Below are positions 45,515 through 52,231 of a stretch of 57,672 bases of DNA, piece by piece. The stretch's first letter is position 1. The number at the start of each line of letters is the position of its first letter. The DNA is from Thermoplasmatota archaeon (GTDB lineage Archaea > Thermoplasmatota > Thermoplasmata > Thermoplasmatales > Thermoplasmataceae): assembly GCA_023488885.1 (NCBI GenBank), contig JAMDDH010000014.1, positions 1 through 57,672 of the forward strand. The letters run 5' to 3'. The translations under genes were made by a program, and so were the position numbers. The notes under the pieces were generated by a model. It was given only the letters and a program-made list of their open reading frames with translations, ran no database searches and had not been told where the DNA came from.

Positions 45515-46135
45515 TCAGTCCTTTGATCTAATGTATTCCAGTATATGTTCTCTCGTGTCATTGTAATTTATGTTGTCAAATACCGGGATACCGTATTTTT
45601 TTGATTCAGACAGTGAATATTCCATCATGACACGGTATCTGGACAGTTGATCTGATAGTCTCTGGCCAGAAGACTTGAAGTGAGTATATTGCTGTCTTTC
45701 CAACAGCCTCTGTGAATTCAAATCCTTGTCAGAGATATAGAGGTAAAGTGGCATAATTTTATGTAGAATTTTTTGTTCAATTTGGCCAGGTATGAAATAC
45801 AGGGTCTCCACTATCATGGGCTCGCCATTCTCCACAGCTCTATTAAGTACGGCGTTCAGTCCTCTGTTGAGTAACTCTCCCTGCGCGAGGAATCCTTTCT
45901 CTATGTTTTTTTTCGTCTCATCTCCAAAAAATTTCCAGGATTCGTAGACGCTCATGTTGAGCAGGCCATTGTGCTCCGGAGAACACAGAGGTCTTACGAA
46001 TTCCCTGAGATAGTCGCCAGACAGGACTATATCTATGCCCAGATTTCTGGCTAAATATCCAGAAATACTTGATTTTCCTACTCCTGGTATCCCTCCAATA
46101 AGAATAATTCTAGCCTTTCTACCGTCTACATTCAT
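45515..46135 (-). CDS. Probable mevalonate-3-phosphate 5-kinase
   Basis: P-loop kinase of 206 residues with Walker A GGIPGVGKS (14-22), a short LSGDYLREFVRPLCSPEHN substrate-side segment, VETLYFIPGQI, and a lid ERQQYTHFKSSGQR rich in Arg/Lys. It resembles 2-phosphoglycerate-kinase-like proteins, the group to which the Thermoplasma mevalonate-3-phosphate 5-kinase belongs. Placement six bases upstream of the decarboxylase gene supports the role: mevalonate 3-phosphate to mevalonate 3,5-bisphosphate in isoprenoid synthesis. Without the neighbour I would call it only a P-loop kinase. A GGGGGGA tract lies upstream of the ATG. Confidence 0.78.
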   Translation of the reverse strand: MNVDGRKARIILIGGIPGVGKSSISGYLARNLGIDIVLSGDYLREFVRPLCSPEHNGLLNMSVYESWKFFGDETKKNIEKGFLAQGELLNRGLNAVLNRAVENGEPMIVETLYFIPGQIEQKILHKIMPLYLYISDKDLNSQRLLERQQYTHFKSSGQRLSDQLSRYRVMMEYSLSESKKYGIPVFDNINYNDTREHILEYIRSKD

Positions 46136-46657
46136 ATAATCCCCCCAAGGGACCTAACTCCTGTGATTGGGAGTAATTGTGATTTGAATTGAAATCCTTT
46201 TCTATACAATGTTAATTCTGCATCCTTATGTAAATGTCCATCTTCTTGACACCACTTCTTATAATCTGCCGTTTTCTACGACAGTGAACCCCCTACTCAT
46301 GACTTATGGCCCAAGGTAACACAGTTCTTCTCCTCCTTGTCTGCTGTACGTGTTTTTTCCATGTTCAATACTAATATGTCTGTTCCAGCAGAGACTTCAT
46401 GGGAGATTAGTTCCGATTGTTCAGTTACTGTGGAGTATCCGATCTGATTGTTTCACATTTCTACTCCTGGAATAATGGGCTGCCTTTCTTCTCCCATTGC
46501 AAACTGTGACAGTATACTGAATTGACTGGAACCGATCACCTTTGCTTCGTCTTCTTTCAAGGGTTTTGGTAAAATATGGGATGTTGCTGGAGGCAGTGAT
46601 ATGTCGTGCTTTTTCAGGAAGGAAATCCGTAGGAACTCTCCCGTCAGGGATGGGGAA
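46136..46657. other. 522-base gap between coding genes, holding a decayed gene
   Basis: No intact gene is seen here. Most of it is covered by the interrupted minus-strand frame described at 46297-46674. The remainder, 46136-46296, is the upstream side of the kinase gene and shows only weak AT-rich promoter-like sequence. Confidence 0.5.
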
Positions 46658-46674
46658 TTACTGGATACCGAGCT
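46297..46674 (-). pseudogene. Decayed gene with one in-frame TGA
   Basis: A minus-strand frame stays open for 73 codons, meets TGA at 46453-46455, then continues in the same frame for another 51 codons to TGA at 46297-46299. The composition is protein-like on both sides: LTGEFLRISFLKKHDISLPP and EDEAKVIGSSQFSILSQFAM before the stop, and NQIGYSTVTEQSELISHEVS and AGTDILVLNMEKTRTADKEE after it. No start codon context is found, and it overlaps the end of the next gene. This suggests a pseudogene broken by one substitution; read-through or selenocysteine is possible but unsupported. Family not recognised. Confidence 0.45.
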
Positions 46675-47053
46675 CTACCTGGGTTTCGATGTAATGCCAG
46701 AGGTGATGTTCTATCTCATAGGACCACAGCGCCTCAGGGATTTCTATAAAAGCCAGTAGCGGTGTCAGGAAAAACGTCTCGAGCGCAGCAATGCCGAGAT
46801 CCTTGAGCCATTCCCCTACTCCGATCTTAACTTTGAAATTGGACGATTGACCCTCGATTATTATTGTGTATGCCCTTTTTGCTGCAAGCAGTGTTCGGAA
46901 AATCCCTCCCTTTTTTGCCTGTATCAGATATCCGTTCGGATGTTTGGACGACTGGATTTTGAATCCTTCTTCTCTGAAAAATTCCTCAATAAGTCCTTCA
47001 AGCTTATCTATGTTAACATCCTTTCCCACATAATCTCTCTGTGCGAACTTCAT
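46658..47053 (-). CDS. Conserved archaeal hypothetical protein
   Basis: 131 residues. The pattern is KDVNIDKLEGLIEEFFREEG, then FKIQSSKHPNGYLIQAKKGG and RAYTIIIEGQSSNFKVKIGV. A C-terminal helix-rich part with one hydrophobic stretch (LGIAALETFFLTPLLAFIEI, about 88-107) may be membrane-associated. I recall similar archaeal proteins pairing this alpha/beta domain with a C-terminal hydrophobic segment, function unknown. ATG 47053 has GATTTTAAATGC 27 bases upstream, so it is probably a real, leaderless gene. Confidence 0.68.
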   Translation of the reverse strand: MKFAQRDYVGKDVNIDKLEGLIEEFFREEGFKIQSSKHPNGYLIQAKKGGIFRTLLAAKRAYTIIIEGQSSNFKVKIGVGEWLKDLGIAALETFFLTPLLAFIEIPEALWSYEIEHHLWHYIETQVELGIQ

Positions 47054-47290
47054 TCTTAGTTATACCGATATTGCATTTAAAATCTTCAATTTCAGGGAAG
47101 TCTTGTTCAGATCTCTAACAAATGCACTTTGAGTGACACCCGCCAGGTATTCCGTCCACAAGGAAAGGACTTGCAACATAAAAATTACGAATCCAATGAA
47201 GATACTTCTCTCTATTCAAGGTACGTTAACGCGCAAAATACTCTCTGTTCTTGCACAAATATTTTGAACTTATGTCCACTATTACATCCA

Positions 47291-47944
47291 GTGAGAGACA
47301 AATTCTACCGGGACATCGTAAGCGACTATGTAAACAGGTATCAAACAAATCACGTGCTTTCCCTGGATCTTGAAACTATCATCCGAAATCCGAGTGAATT
47401 CCTTTCCAATGAGAGAATAATTGTTGTATCATTAAGTTATTTTGCCCCAGAAATGAAGACGGAGCTTTACATTGCCCGTGATGATTCCCAGGCTGAGGAG
47501 GATCGAATACTATCCCTTCTAGATACGTTTGTCGGGAATTTCCGGCCTGCGATTATCATCGGCTATAATCACACCGGATATGATTTACCACTTATCAGAA
47601 TGAAACTGAAAAATAGATCGTATGGCAAGCAGCTCTGGAATCTAAAATACTTTCTCTCGGTGTCTTACTGTCTAGATATGATGCAGGTTATTGCTGATCA
47701 CCTTGCTGCATTTGATGGAGATTACAAGTTCAGGAAATTATCCGAAGTGGTGGTGCACGAGTCCTTTGGACATTTGAATCTGGACAGGAAAAAATATCTT
47801 GTCATAAAGGATGGAAAGAATATAGGCGAGACTATAGAGGAAATGTGGCGTTCCGGGTCCAGCGATTTTGAAGACTACTGCAGAGGAGACACCAGGGATG
47901 TTCTGTCAATCTTCCAGGAAATATTCCGTTCAAGTGAACATTGA
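47291..47944 (+). CDS. DEDD-family 3'-5' exonuclease, PolB exonuclease-like
   Basis: Stand-alone proofreading-type exonuclease of 217 residues from GTG 47291. ExoI is LSLDLET (D26, E28). ExoII is IIGYNHTGYDLPLIRMKL, with Tyr-Asp in place of the usual Phe-Asp. ExoIII is DYCRGDTRDV (Tyr-x3-Asp). This matches archaeal proteins described as related to the exonuclease domain of family B polymerases. The frame extends to TTG 47129, but the extra 54 residues are Cys-rich and unlike the family, and aaatattttg lies 29 bases before GTG 47291. A role in DNA repair or RNA trimming is inferred. Confidence 0.8.
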   Translation: MRDKFYRDIVSDYVNRYQTNHVLSLDLETIIRNPSEFLSNERIIVVSLSYFAPEMKTELYIARDDSQAEEDRILSLLDTFVGNFRPAIIIGYNHTGYDLPLIRMKLKNRSYGKQLWNLKYFLSVSYCLDMMQVIADHLAAFDGDYKFRKLSEVVVHESFGHLNLDRKKYLVIKDGKNIGETIEEMWRSGSSDFEDYCRGDTRDVLSIFQEIFRSSEH

Positions 47945-47973
47945 CTGTGTCCTCACAGGATAGATTTCAATGA

Positions 47974-48498
47974 CTATACCAGTTTGAGATTATATCCGAT
48001 GTATGTGACAATAACACCAAGGGCTATCATTGTCATCAACCAGAAAATGTAGCTTCCCCCAACTGATTTGGCGATACCAAGCCCCATGATGGAAAGCGCC
48101 CCTATGGCAACCGTGATCGAAATTAATCCATATGTGGGTAATATTATGGAAAATGATAATGGAACCATTGATCCAAGGAAACCGCTACCAACAGAAAGTG
48201 CCGTTCCAACTACGGACTCTATTAAGATATCATGCCCTATTTTACTCCTTATCAGGTAAGACGGCGATCTAAGTACAAGTTGCTTGGAAGTTCGAGATAT
48301 TTCACTTCTCAAGCGTGTATAATCTGCGATGAAATAACTGAATCCCCCAACGAAGGCCGATCCAAAAGCCACCCTTAGCGCAAGGTTGGGTCCGATGTAA
48401 CTTTCATGGATTATAGAATTGGATATGAGCATCAGAGTGGTAATGATTCCGTCTGATAGCCCAAGAGTGAATGGAAAAAGGAAATTTGGTTTAGTCAT
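47974..48498 (-). CDS. VIT1/CCC1-like membrane protein
   Basis: 174 residues with about five membrane helices. FTLGLSDGIITTLMLIS and the following GGFSYFIADYTRLRSEISRT match the first helix and cytoplasmic segment of VIT1/CCC1 iron and manganese transporters (typical: GLxDGxxxxxG, then a membrane-proximal acidic and basic stretch). The C-terminal helices are consistent but more diverged. Metal transport is the family role, with the substrate not defined. The start overlaps the DUF211 gene by 8 bases. Confidence 0.72.
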   Translation of the reverse strand: MTKPNFLFPFTLGLSDGIITTLMLISNSIIHESYIGPNLALRVAFGSAFVGGFSYFIADYTRLRSEISRTSKQLVLRSPSYLIRSKIGHDILIESVVGTALSVGSGFLGSMVPLSFSIILPTYGLISITVAIGALSIMGLGIAKSVGGSYIFWLMTMIALGVIVTYIGYNLKLV

Positions 48499-48775
48499 TC
48501 TGCCTTATACTTTCAATAAGTTTCTTCCCTACAGCTATTTCATCGACCGAATGTATTACGGAACCGGTATCTTCTATACTGGAAATGAGGTCGTTATAAT
48601 CTATGGCATTTCCCTCTACTGTGATTACTGTTCCCATGGTCTCCATATCCATTTCAGTAACGCTGACATTAACTGCTTCAACACCAGTCACTCTCTCGAT
48701 TGCCAGTGCTAGCTCCAGAAGCGTTGGCCTGTTTAGTCCTTTATCTACATCAAGCACAACTCTCCTAACATTCAT
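48491..48775 (-). CDS. DUF211 family protein
   Basis: 94 residues matching the archaeal DUF211 family: RRVVLDVDKGLNRPTLLELA, then GVEAVNVSVTEMDMETMGTV and ITVEGNAIDYNDLISSIEDT. The fold is ferredoxin-like, and family structures are oligomers reported to bind divalent cations. Its overlap with both neighbours (4 and 8 bases) places it in one operon with a putative metal transporter, which suggests metal sensing or delivery; that role is inference. Confidence 0.9.
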   Translation of the reverse strand: MNVRRVVLDVDKGLNRPTLLELALAIERVTGVEAVNVSVTEMDMETMGTVITVEGNAIDYNDLISSIEDTGSVIHSVDEIAVGKKLIESIRQND

Positions 48776-48972
48776 GATTGATCACCTGAAAAAATCTGGC
48801 GTACTAAATGATAAAAACTGTAGTCATGCGTCAGGAATATCAGAGCAGGGTCGTATTGTTTTAACGCTAACACATCTGAAAAATTGCGCATGAATAGTAA
48901 TTTCCCGCCAGGTTTGTCCTTATCATTTTGGGCTATGTCTTCGTTTGGCACTTTTACCTCTTGCTTTTCCAT
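48772..48972 (-). CDS. Small hypothetical protein coupled to DUF211
   Basis: 66 residues with a polar, charged N-terminus (NEDIAQNDKDKPGG) and a hydrophobic-aromatic second half (KLLFMRNFSDVLALKQYDP then ALIFLTHDYSFYHLVRQIF). The stop overlaps the DUF211 start as ATGA, strong support for a real gene. A TATA-like tract at 48983-48992 is only 16 bases before ATG 48972, so the start may be wrong. No family recognised. Confidence 0.6.
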   Translation of the reverse strand: MEKQEVKVPNEDIAQNDKDKPGGKLLFMRNFSDVLALKQYDPALIFLTHDYSFYHLVRQIFSGDQS

Positions 48973-49011
48973 ATTTATGTTTCTTTATTAATCCTTTTCC
49001 TGAAAAGTAAG

Positions 49012-49611
49012 TTATGCGGTGGCGCTTTCTCCGGTGAGTTTGCGAATTGCGCCGTTAATTCTGCCAGAATACCTTGACAAATCAAATACAATTACAATAA
49101 CAAATATGCCAAATATGACTGTGACACCGAAGAAGACTCCATCCAGTGTTCTCGAAATGCCTGCATATGATGGAACGAAGGTCAATGTGATGAGAAGGTA
49201 TTCGACTGCAGCTATTGAAATACCATACAACATGATGAGCTGGTTAATTAGTCCAGAAACAAACTTGACTCTTTCAAGGTCAACAGAAGGTTGAAGTGCC
49301 CTTTTCATTGAGTCGTAAAGACTTTCTATTTCTTGACCTGAGGATCTGGCCGCATCGGTAACAACGCCATGAACTTTTTCTGGATCGGATTCTGCCGTGC
49401 TGACTACTCTCTCTGCTGCTTTACTGGCCTTGCTGCTGACGAAGAAATCGAGAAGTTCCTTCATGAAAGTTAAATTAAGAACGCCTTCGAGTTCGCCAAC
49501 TTTCTGCTCAAGGTCGTTAATATATTCCCTAAAGCCACCTCTAACAAATCGGGAAATAACTAGTGTGGCCACTAGAATAGCAGTCGGGATTGCATACAGG
49601 ATTAGTTGCAT
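49012..49611 (-). CDS. Hypothetical membrane protein
   Basis: 199 residues. An N-terminal helix (about 2-20) is followed by a charged, helical middle region (25-115), including EYINDLEQKVGELEGVL, which may form a coiled coil, and two C-terminal membrane helices (about 118-142 and 153-175). GGAGG occurs about 14 bases upstream of ATG 49611 and a TTTTTTAAGC tract about 30 bases upstream. Family unknown. It probably forms part of the same minus-strand group as the DUF211 operon, 39 bases away. Confidence 0.7.
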   Translation of the reverse strand: MQLILYAIPTAILVATLVISRFVRGGFREYINDLEQKVGELEGVLNLTFMKELLDFFVSSKASKAAERVVSTAESDPEKVHGVVTDAARSSGQEIESLYDSMKRALQPSVDLERVKFVSGLINQLIMLYGISIAAVEYLLITLTFVPSYAGISRTLDGVFFGVTVIFGIFVIVIVFDLSRYSGRINGAIRKLTGESATA

Positions 49612-49677
49612 TGGTACATCATAACTGCCTCCGAGCTTAAAAAATTTTAGGCTGAAAGGTTGAAAAGTGTACGAAAG

Positions 49678-50475
49678 TCAACTGCCTATGAAATTAAACT
49701 TCTTGAGATCCTCAAGAACACCGAGGCCTTTTGATGTGATTTTGTATTTCTGTTTAGCACCGCTGGAATTCGAAATTTCAAGCAGTTTATTGTCCAGAAG
49801 TTCGCTCACAGCCCTCAGAGCGGATTTATAATTCAAATTGCATTTGTAGATTATTCGTGTTATTCCGAGATCTCCATAAGTTTGTGCCAGCGAAAGTATA
49901 TCATGCACAATCTTCGTGTGATCTCTTCTTCTCTTGGAAGCTGATATTGGTTTATCATCGGTTTGGACACGCTTGTTTTCACGCTCCACATCCCGAAACT
50001 TGGTCTTTTCAGGCTCATAAACTACCATATCTACCTGGGTGATTCCACCTGCGGCAATTTTAAGATATTTCCCACCGTCCTTAAGGATCACCGATTTGAC
50101 AATCGGAACATTGAAAATGCCGGATAGAAGATTCTCGTACGGACTAACGCTCTGGGATGTTATGGCAAATCTCTTTGTAACGTTAAGATCCTTGGCACGG
50201 AGGTAAAGCAATACCAGAGAATCCATCCTTTCAGTCTTTGCTCCGGTAAGTGTTGAGATGAGTACCATCTCGCGTTCATCGTTCACAGATTTCAACGCAT
50301 ATTCAAACTTATAAGCTATTTTGCTGATTCCAGTTAAGGTCAAGTTCCTGACCAGTTCCCATTCATCCAAGCTGAACACAATTTCATCATTTCCAAAGGT
50401 AGGTTGAATTCTTCTGGAATAAGTAAATTCAGTAAGATCCAACTCACTATCTCCAATTGTGGAACTCATTGACAT
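49678..50475 (-). CDS. Winged-helix transcriptional regulator (archaeal)
   Basis: 265 residues. The C-terminal 80 residues are a winged helix: IVHDILSLAQTYGDLGITRI, then IYKCNLNYKSALRAVSELLD and KYKITSKGLGVLEDLKKF, like archaeal ArsR-type repressors. The N-terminal 160 residues are an unrecognised alpha/beta domain that could be a sensor. A basic linker KRRRDHTK joins them. It is transcribed away from two tiny genes, and a 15-base palindrome lies 50 bases upstream of its ATG, so autoregulation is likely. Confidence 0.78.
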   Translation of the reverse strand: MSMSSTIGDSELDLTEFTYSRRIQPTFGNDEIVFSLDEWELVRNLTLTGISKIAYKFEYALKSVNDEREMVLISTLTGAKTERMDSLVLLYLRAKDLNVTKRFAITSQSVSPYENLLSGIFNVPIVKSVILKDGGKYLKIAAGGITQVDMVVYEPEKTKFRDVERENKRVQTDDKPISASKRRRDHTKIVHDILSLAQTYGDLGITRIIYKCNLNYKSALRAVSELLDNKLLEISNSSGAKQKYKITSKGLGVLEDLKKFNFIGS

Positions 50476-50525
50476 AAACTATCTAAGTACTATACTTGTA
50501 TTTTGCCATGGTGCAATTTTATAGG

Positions 50526-50540
50526 ATGTCTGACAGACAT
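50526..50540. promoter_or_regulatory. 15-bp perfect palindrome ATGTCTG-A-CAGACAT
   Basis: A perfect inverted repeat upstream of the winged-helix regulator gene. Its core TGTCTGACA recurs at 50650-50658 before the small-gene promoter. This is a likely operator for the regulator or a related factor. Confidence 0.5.
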
Positions 50541-50648
50541 TACCCGAGTGAATGTGAATTTAAGAATCTATAATATTTGTCAGTTTTAAAATCGCAGCCT
50601 TCTGGAAAAATGATGTGATAATAATGCGAACGAAAATTATGTATGTCA

Positions 50649-50659
50649 TTGTCTGACAA
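50649..50659. promoter_or_regulatory. Second palindrome TTGTC-T-GACAA
   Basis: An 11-base perfect inverted repeat sharing TGTCTGACA with the palindrome at 50526-50540. It lies two bases before the TATA-like tttatatc of the 33-codon gene, over the expected BRE position, so binding should block that promoter. Confidence 0.5.
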
Positions 50660-50661
50660 AG

Positions 50662-50669
50662 TTTATATC
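50662..50669 (+). promoter_or_regulatory. TATA box of the 33-residue small gene
   Basis: tttatatc is centred 27 bases before ATG 50692. This is correct archaeal spacing for a leaderless start and supports the tiny frame being expressed. Confidence 0.5.
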
Positions 50670-50691
50670 TATCTATGGGAATAACTAAAGC

Positions 50692-50793
50692 ATGAAAGAT
50701 CGGAAAATCATGGAAACTCTGAGGGATGAGGTGGCACGTATCAGATCCATAATGAAGGAAACCTCTGATTTCAATAAAGATTTTCGAAATTGA
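50692..50793 (+). CDS. Small protein of 33 residues, charged helix
   Basis: The sequence starts MKDRKIMETLRDEVARIR and continues SIMKETSDFNKDFRN. Heptad-like spacing of I, M, L, V, I and I suggests one amphipathic or coiled-coil helix. Support for expression is the correctly spaced TATA box and the operator-like palindrome just upstream. No family recognised. It sits between the divergent winged-helix regulator and a 32-residue membrane peptide gene 42 bases downstream. Confidence 0.5.
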   Translation: MKDRKIMETLRDEVARIRSIMKETSDFNKDFRN

Positions 50794-50835
50794 TTTTTCC
50801 AACATAATTATTAATTTGAATGTAATCCAAATACG

Positions 50836-50934
50836 TTGGATCGAAGACATAAAATATTTCTGTTGATACTATCTATAGCTGCTTTAAACGCAGTATTCAT
50901 GCTGGTCATTGCATACATGAATGAGATGATATAA
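50836..50934 (+). CDS. Small single-helix membrane peptide of 32 residues
   Basis: From TTG 50836 the frame encodes a basic head (MDRRHK), a continuous hydrophobic helix (IFLLILSIAALNAVFMLVIA) and a short acidic tail (YMNEMI). This positive-inside membrane peptide layout is unlikely by chance. An attattaattt tract (50807-50817) lies 24 bases upstream. It could be a toxin, a regulator of a membrane complex, or an uncharacterised small protein. Too short for normal gene callers. Confidence 0.42.
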   Translation: MDRRHKIFLLILSIAALNAVFMLVIAYMNEMI

Positions 50935-51067
50935 TTCATGGAACATTCTTTGTTTTCTCCAGGCACAATAAATTTAACATATTTTTGATAGCCCGAGTGG
51001 AAAGCCAAAGATTCAATTAAAGGGACAAATATGGGTTGTTTTAACAAAAGGACAAGTTCTTTGAATT

Positions 51068-51193
51068 ATGATAAAAATCTTCAAAGCGCGATTGTATCCT
51101 AACGAAGAACAGAAAATTCTTCCGGAAAAGCAATGCAGGTCATTTGACTTGCATGAATCATTTCCAAAAAATGCGTTAATCCATGTTCCTTAA
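51068..51193 (+). pseudogene. N-terminal remnant of TnpB (IS200/IS605 OrfB)
   Basis: The 41-codon frame begins MIKIFKARLYPNEEQKIL, which is the hallmark TnpB start (usual form: M-x-K-x-F-K-x-R-L-Y-P-N-x-E-Q-x-x-L). It then drifts (PEKQCRSFDLHESF) and stops at 51191-51193. No RuvC region follows. It is a degraded insertion-sequence fragment in a region with few genes. There is no recognisable TnpA, and the element ends are not resolved. Confidence 0.62.
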
Positions 51194-51213
51194 AGGACCG
51201 CAAAAATTTTTGC
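51187..51213. repeat. Cluster of palindromes
   Basis: TCCTT-A-AAGGA (51187-51197) and GCAAAAATTTTTGC (51200-51213, perfect 14-mer) adjoin each other directly after the TnpB remnant. They could be the end of the element, a terminator-like structure, or operators for the 60-residue gene at 51263. Confidence 0.35.
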
Positions 51214-51262
51214 CATGGGAGGATTTCAGTATAGCAAGACCTTATAATCGGGGTATGATGTT

Positions 51263-51445
51263 ATGGCTAAATTGAGAACTTTAGAAAAATTTGAAATTAA
51301 TGCTATTAATGTTTGCCAAGATCTTGAATTCAGGGAAAAATTGAAGGTATGGGTTCAGAAGAAAAAAGAACCTCTTGACCTGTACGGGTTAAAAAAACTC
51401 AAGGACAAAATAAACAAGTACGAAAGAAAACTGGCTAAAAAATAG
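51263..51445 (+). CDS. Small basic protein, 60 residues
   Basis: Highly charged and helical: LRTLEKFEINAINVCQDLEF, then REKLKVWVQKKKEPLDLYGL, with a lysine-rich end KINKYERKLAKK. It resembles no family I can name; nucleic-acid binding is possible from charge alone. It ends 16 bases before the CinA-like gene and may be cotranscribed with it. TATA candidates lie at 51228-51236 and 51240-51250. Confidence 0.6.
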   Translation: MAKLRTLEKFEINAINVCQDLEFREKLKVWVQKKKEPLDLYGLKKLKDKINKYERKLAKK

Positions 51446-51461
51446 CCTTGGGTGATTAAAA

Positions 51462-52229
51462 TTGAAAGCAACCATTCTTACCATCGGGAATGAGATTCTC
51501 AAGGGTAGGACGGTAAACACAAATCTTGCCCACATAGGCAGGGTCCTCACCTACGCCGGTTATGAAGTGTTCAGGGCATTGGTTGTCAAGGATACCCTAG
51601 ATGATATTTCGTGGGGTATAAAATCAGCACTTTCATTCAGCGATTTTATTGTCACTTCAGGTGGACTAGGACCAACTTTCGATGATATGACTGTTGAAAG
51701 CATAAGCAAGGCATTAGGAATTGAACTCGAGATAAATGGCAAAGCTTTTGCCGAACTGGAAACACGTTATAAGGAAAGAAGACTGGATTTCACAGAGGCA
51801 AGGATGAAAATGGCCAGGTTGCCAAAAGGTGCCGATGCCATAATTAACCCGGTTGGATCAGCCCCCGGTGTCATGCTGAGGTATGAGGGAAAAACCATTC
51901 TCATGCTTCCCGGTGTCCCTGAGGAAATGAAAGCCCTTCTTGATATTGTTCTGGATAAAATTAAGGTTCCTGGAAGATCGTACTATGAGGAGACAGCAAC
52001 ACTCCAGGGTATTATGGAGAGTTCCCTGGCACCGCTCATAATAAGGGAAATGAAAGCCGGCAACGGAAAGATATATATCAAGAGCCATCCCGGGCTGTCA
52101 GAAACAAATGAACGCATTCTTGAGGTTGAGATATCATCTTCAGATTCTACCGACATGCTGGCAAAAGAGAACGTGAAAAGGGCAATGGAAAATATACGCA
52201 GGGATTACAGGAGCTACATCGGTAAATAG
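51462..52229 (+). CDS. CinA-like MoaB/Mog-fold protein
   Basis: 255 residues of the molybdopterin-binding (MoCF) domain family: TIGNEILKGRTVNTN, VTSGGLGPTFDDMTVESISK, NPVGSAPGVML and LPGVPEEMKALL. This is the N-terminal CinA domain (COG1058), which in bacteria has ADP-ribose or NMN-related pyrophosphatase activity; the C-terminal PncC amidase domain is absent, as is common in archaea. The start is TTG 51462. A role in NAD by-product repair is a reasonable guess. Confidence 0.88.
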   Translation: MKATILTIGNEILKGRTVNTNLAHIGRVLTYAGYEVFRALVVKDTLDDISWGIKSALSFSDFIVTSGGLGPTFDDMTVESISKALGIELEINGKAFAELETRYKERRLDFTEARMKMARLPKGADAIINPVGSAPGVMLRYEGKTILMLPGVPEEMKALLDIVLDKIKVPGRSYYEETATLQGIMESSLAPLIIREMKAGNGKIYIKSHPGLSETNERILEVEISSSDSTDMLAKENVKRAMENIRRDYRSYIGK

Positions 52230-52231
52230 CC

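Noticed and set aside
46453-46455. Selenocysteine or pyrrolysine-type recoding at the in-frame TGA
   Set aside because: No SECIS-like element was found by eye, and the frame lacks a start and overlaps the next gene; a nonsense mutation is simpler.
47129-47290. Upstream part of the exonuclease frame from TTG 47129
   Set aside because: Cys-rich, unlike the family, and contains the likely TATA box of the GTG 47291 start.
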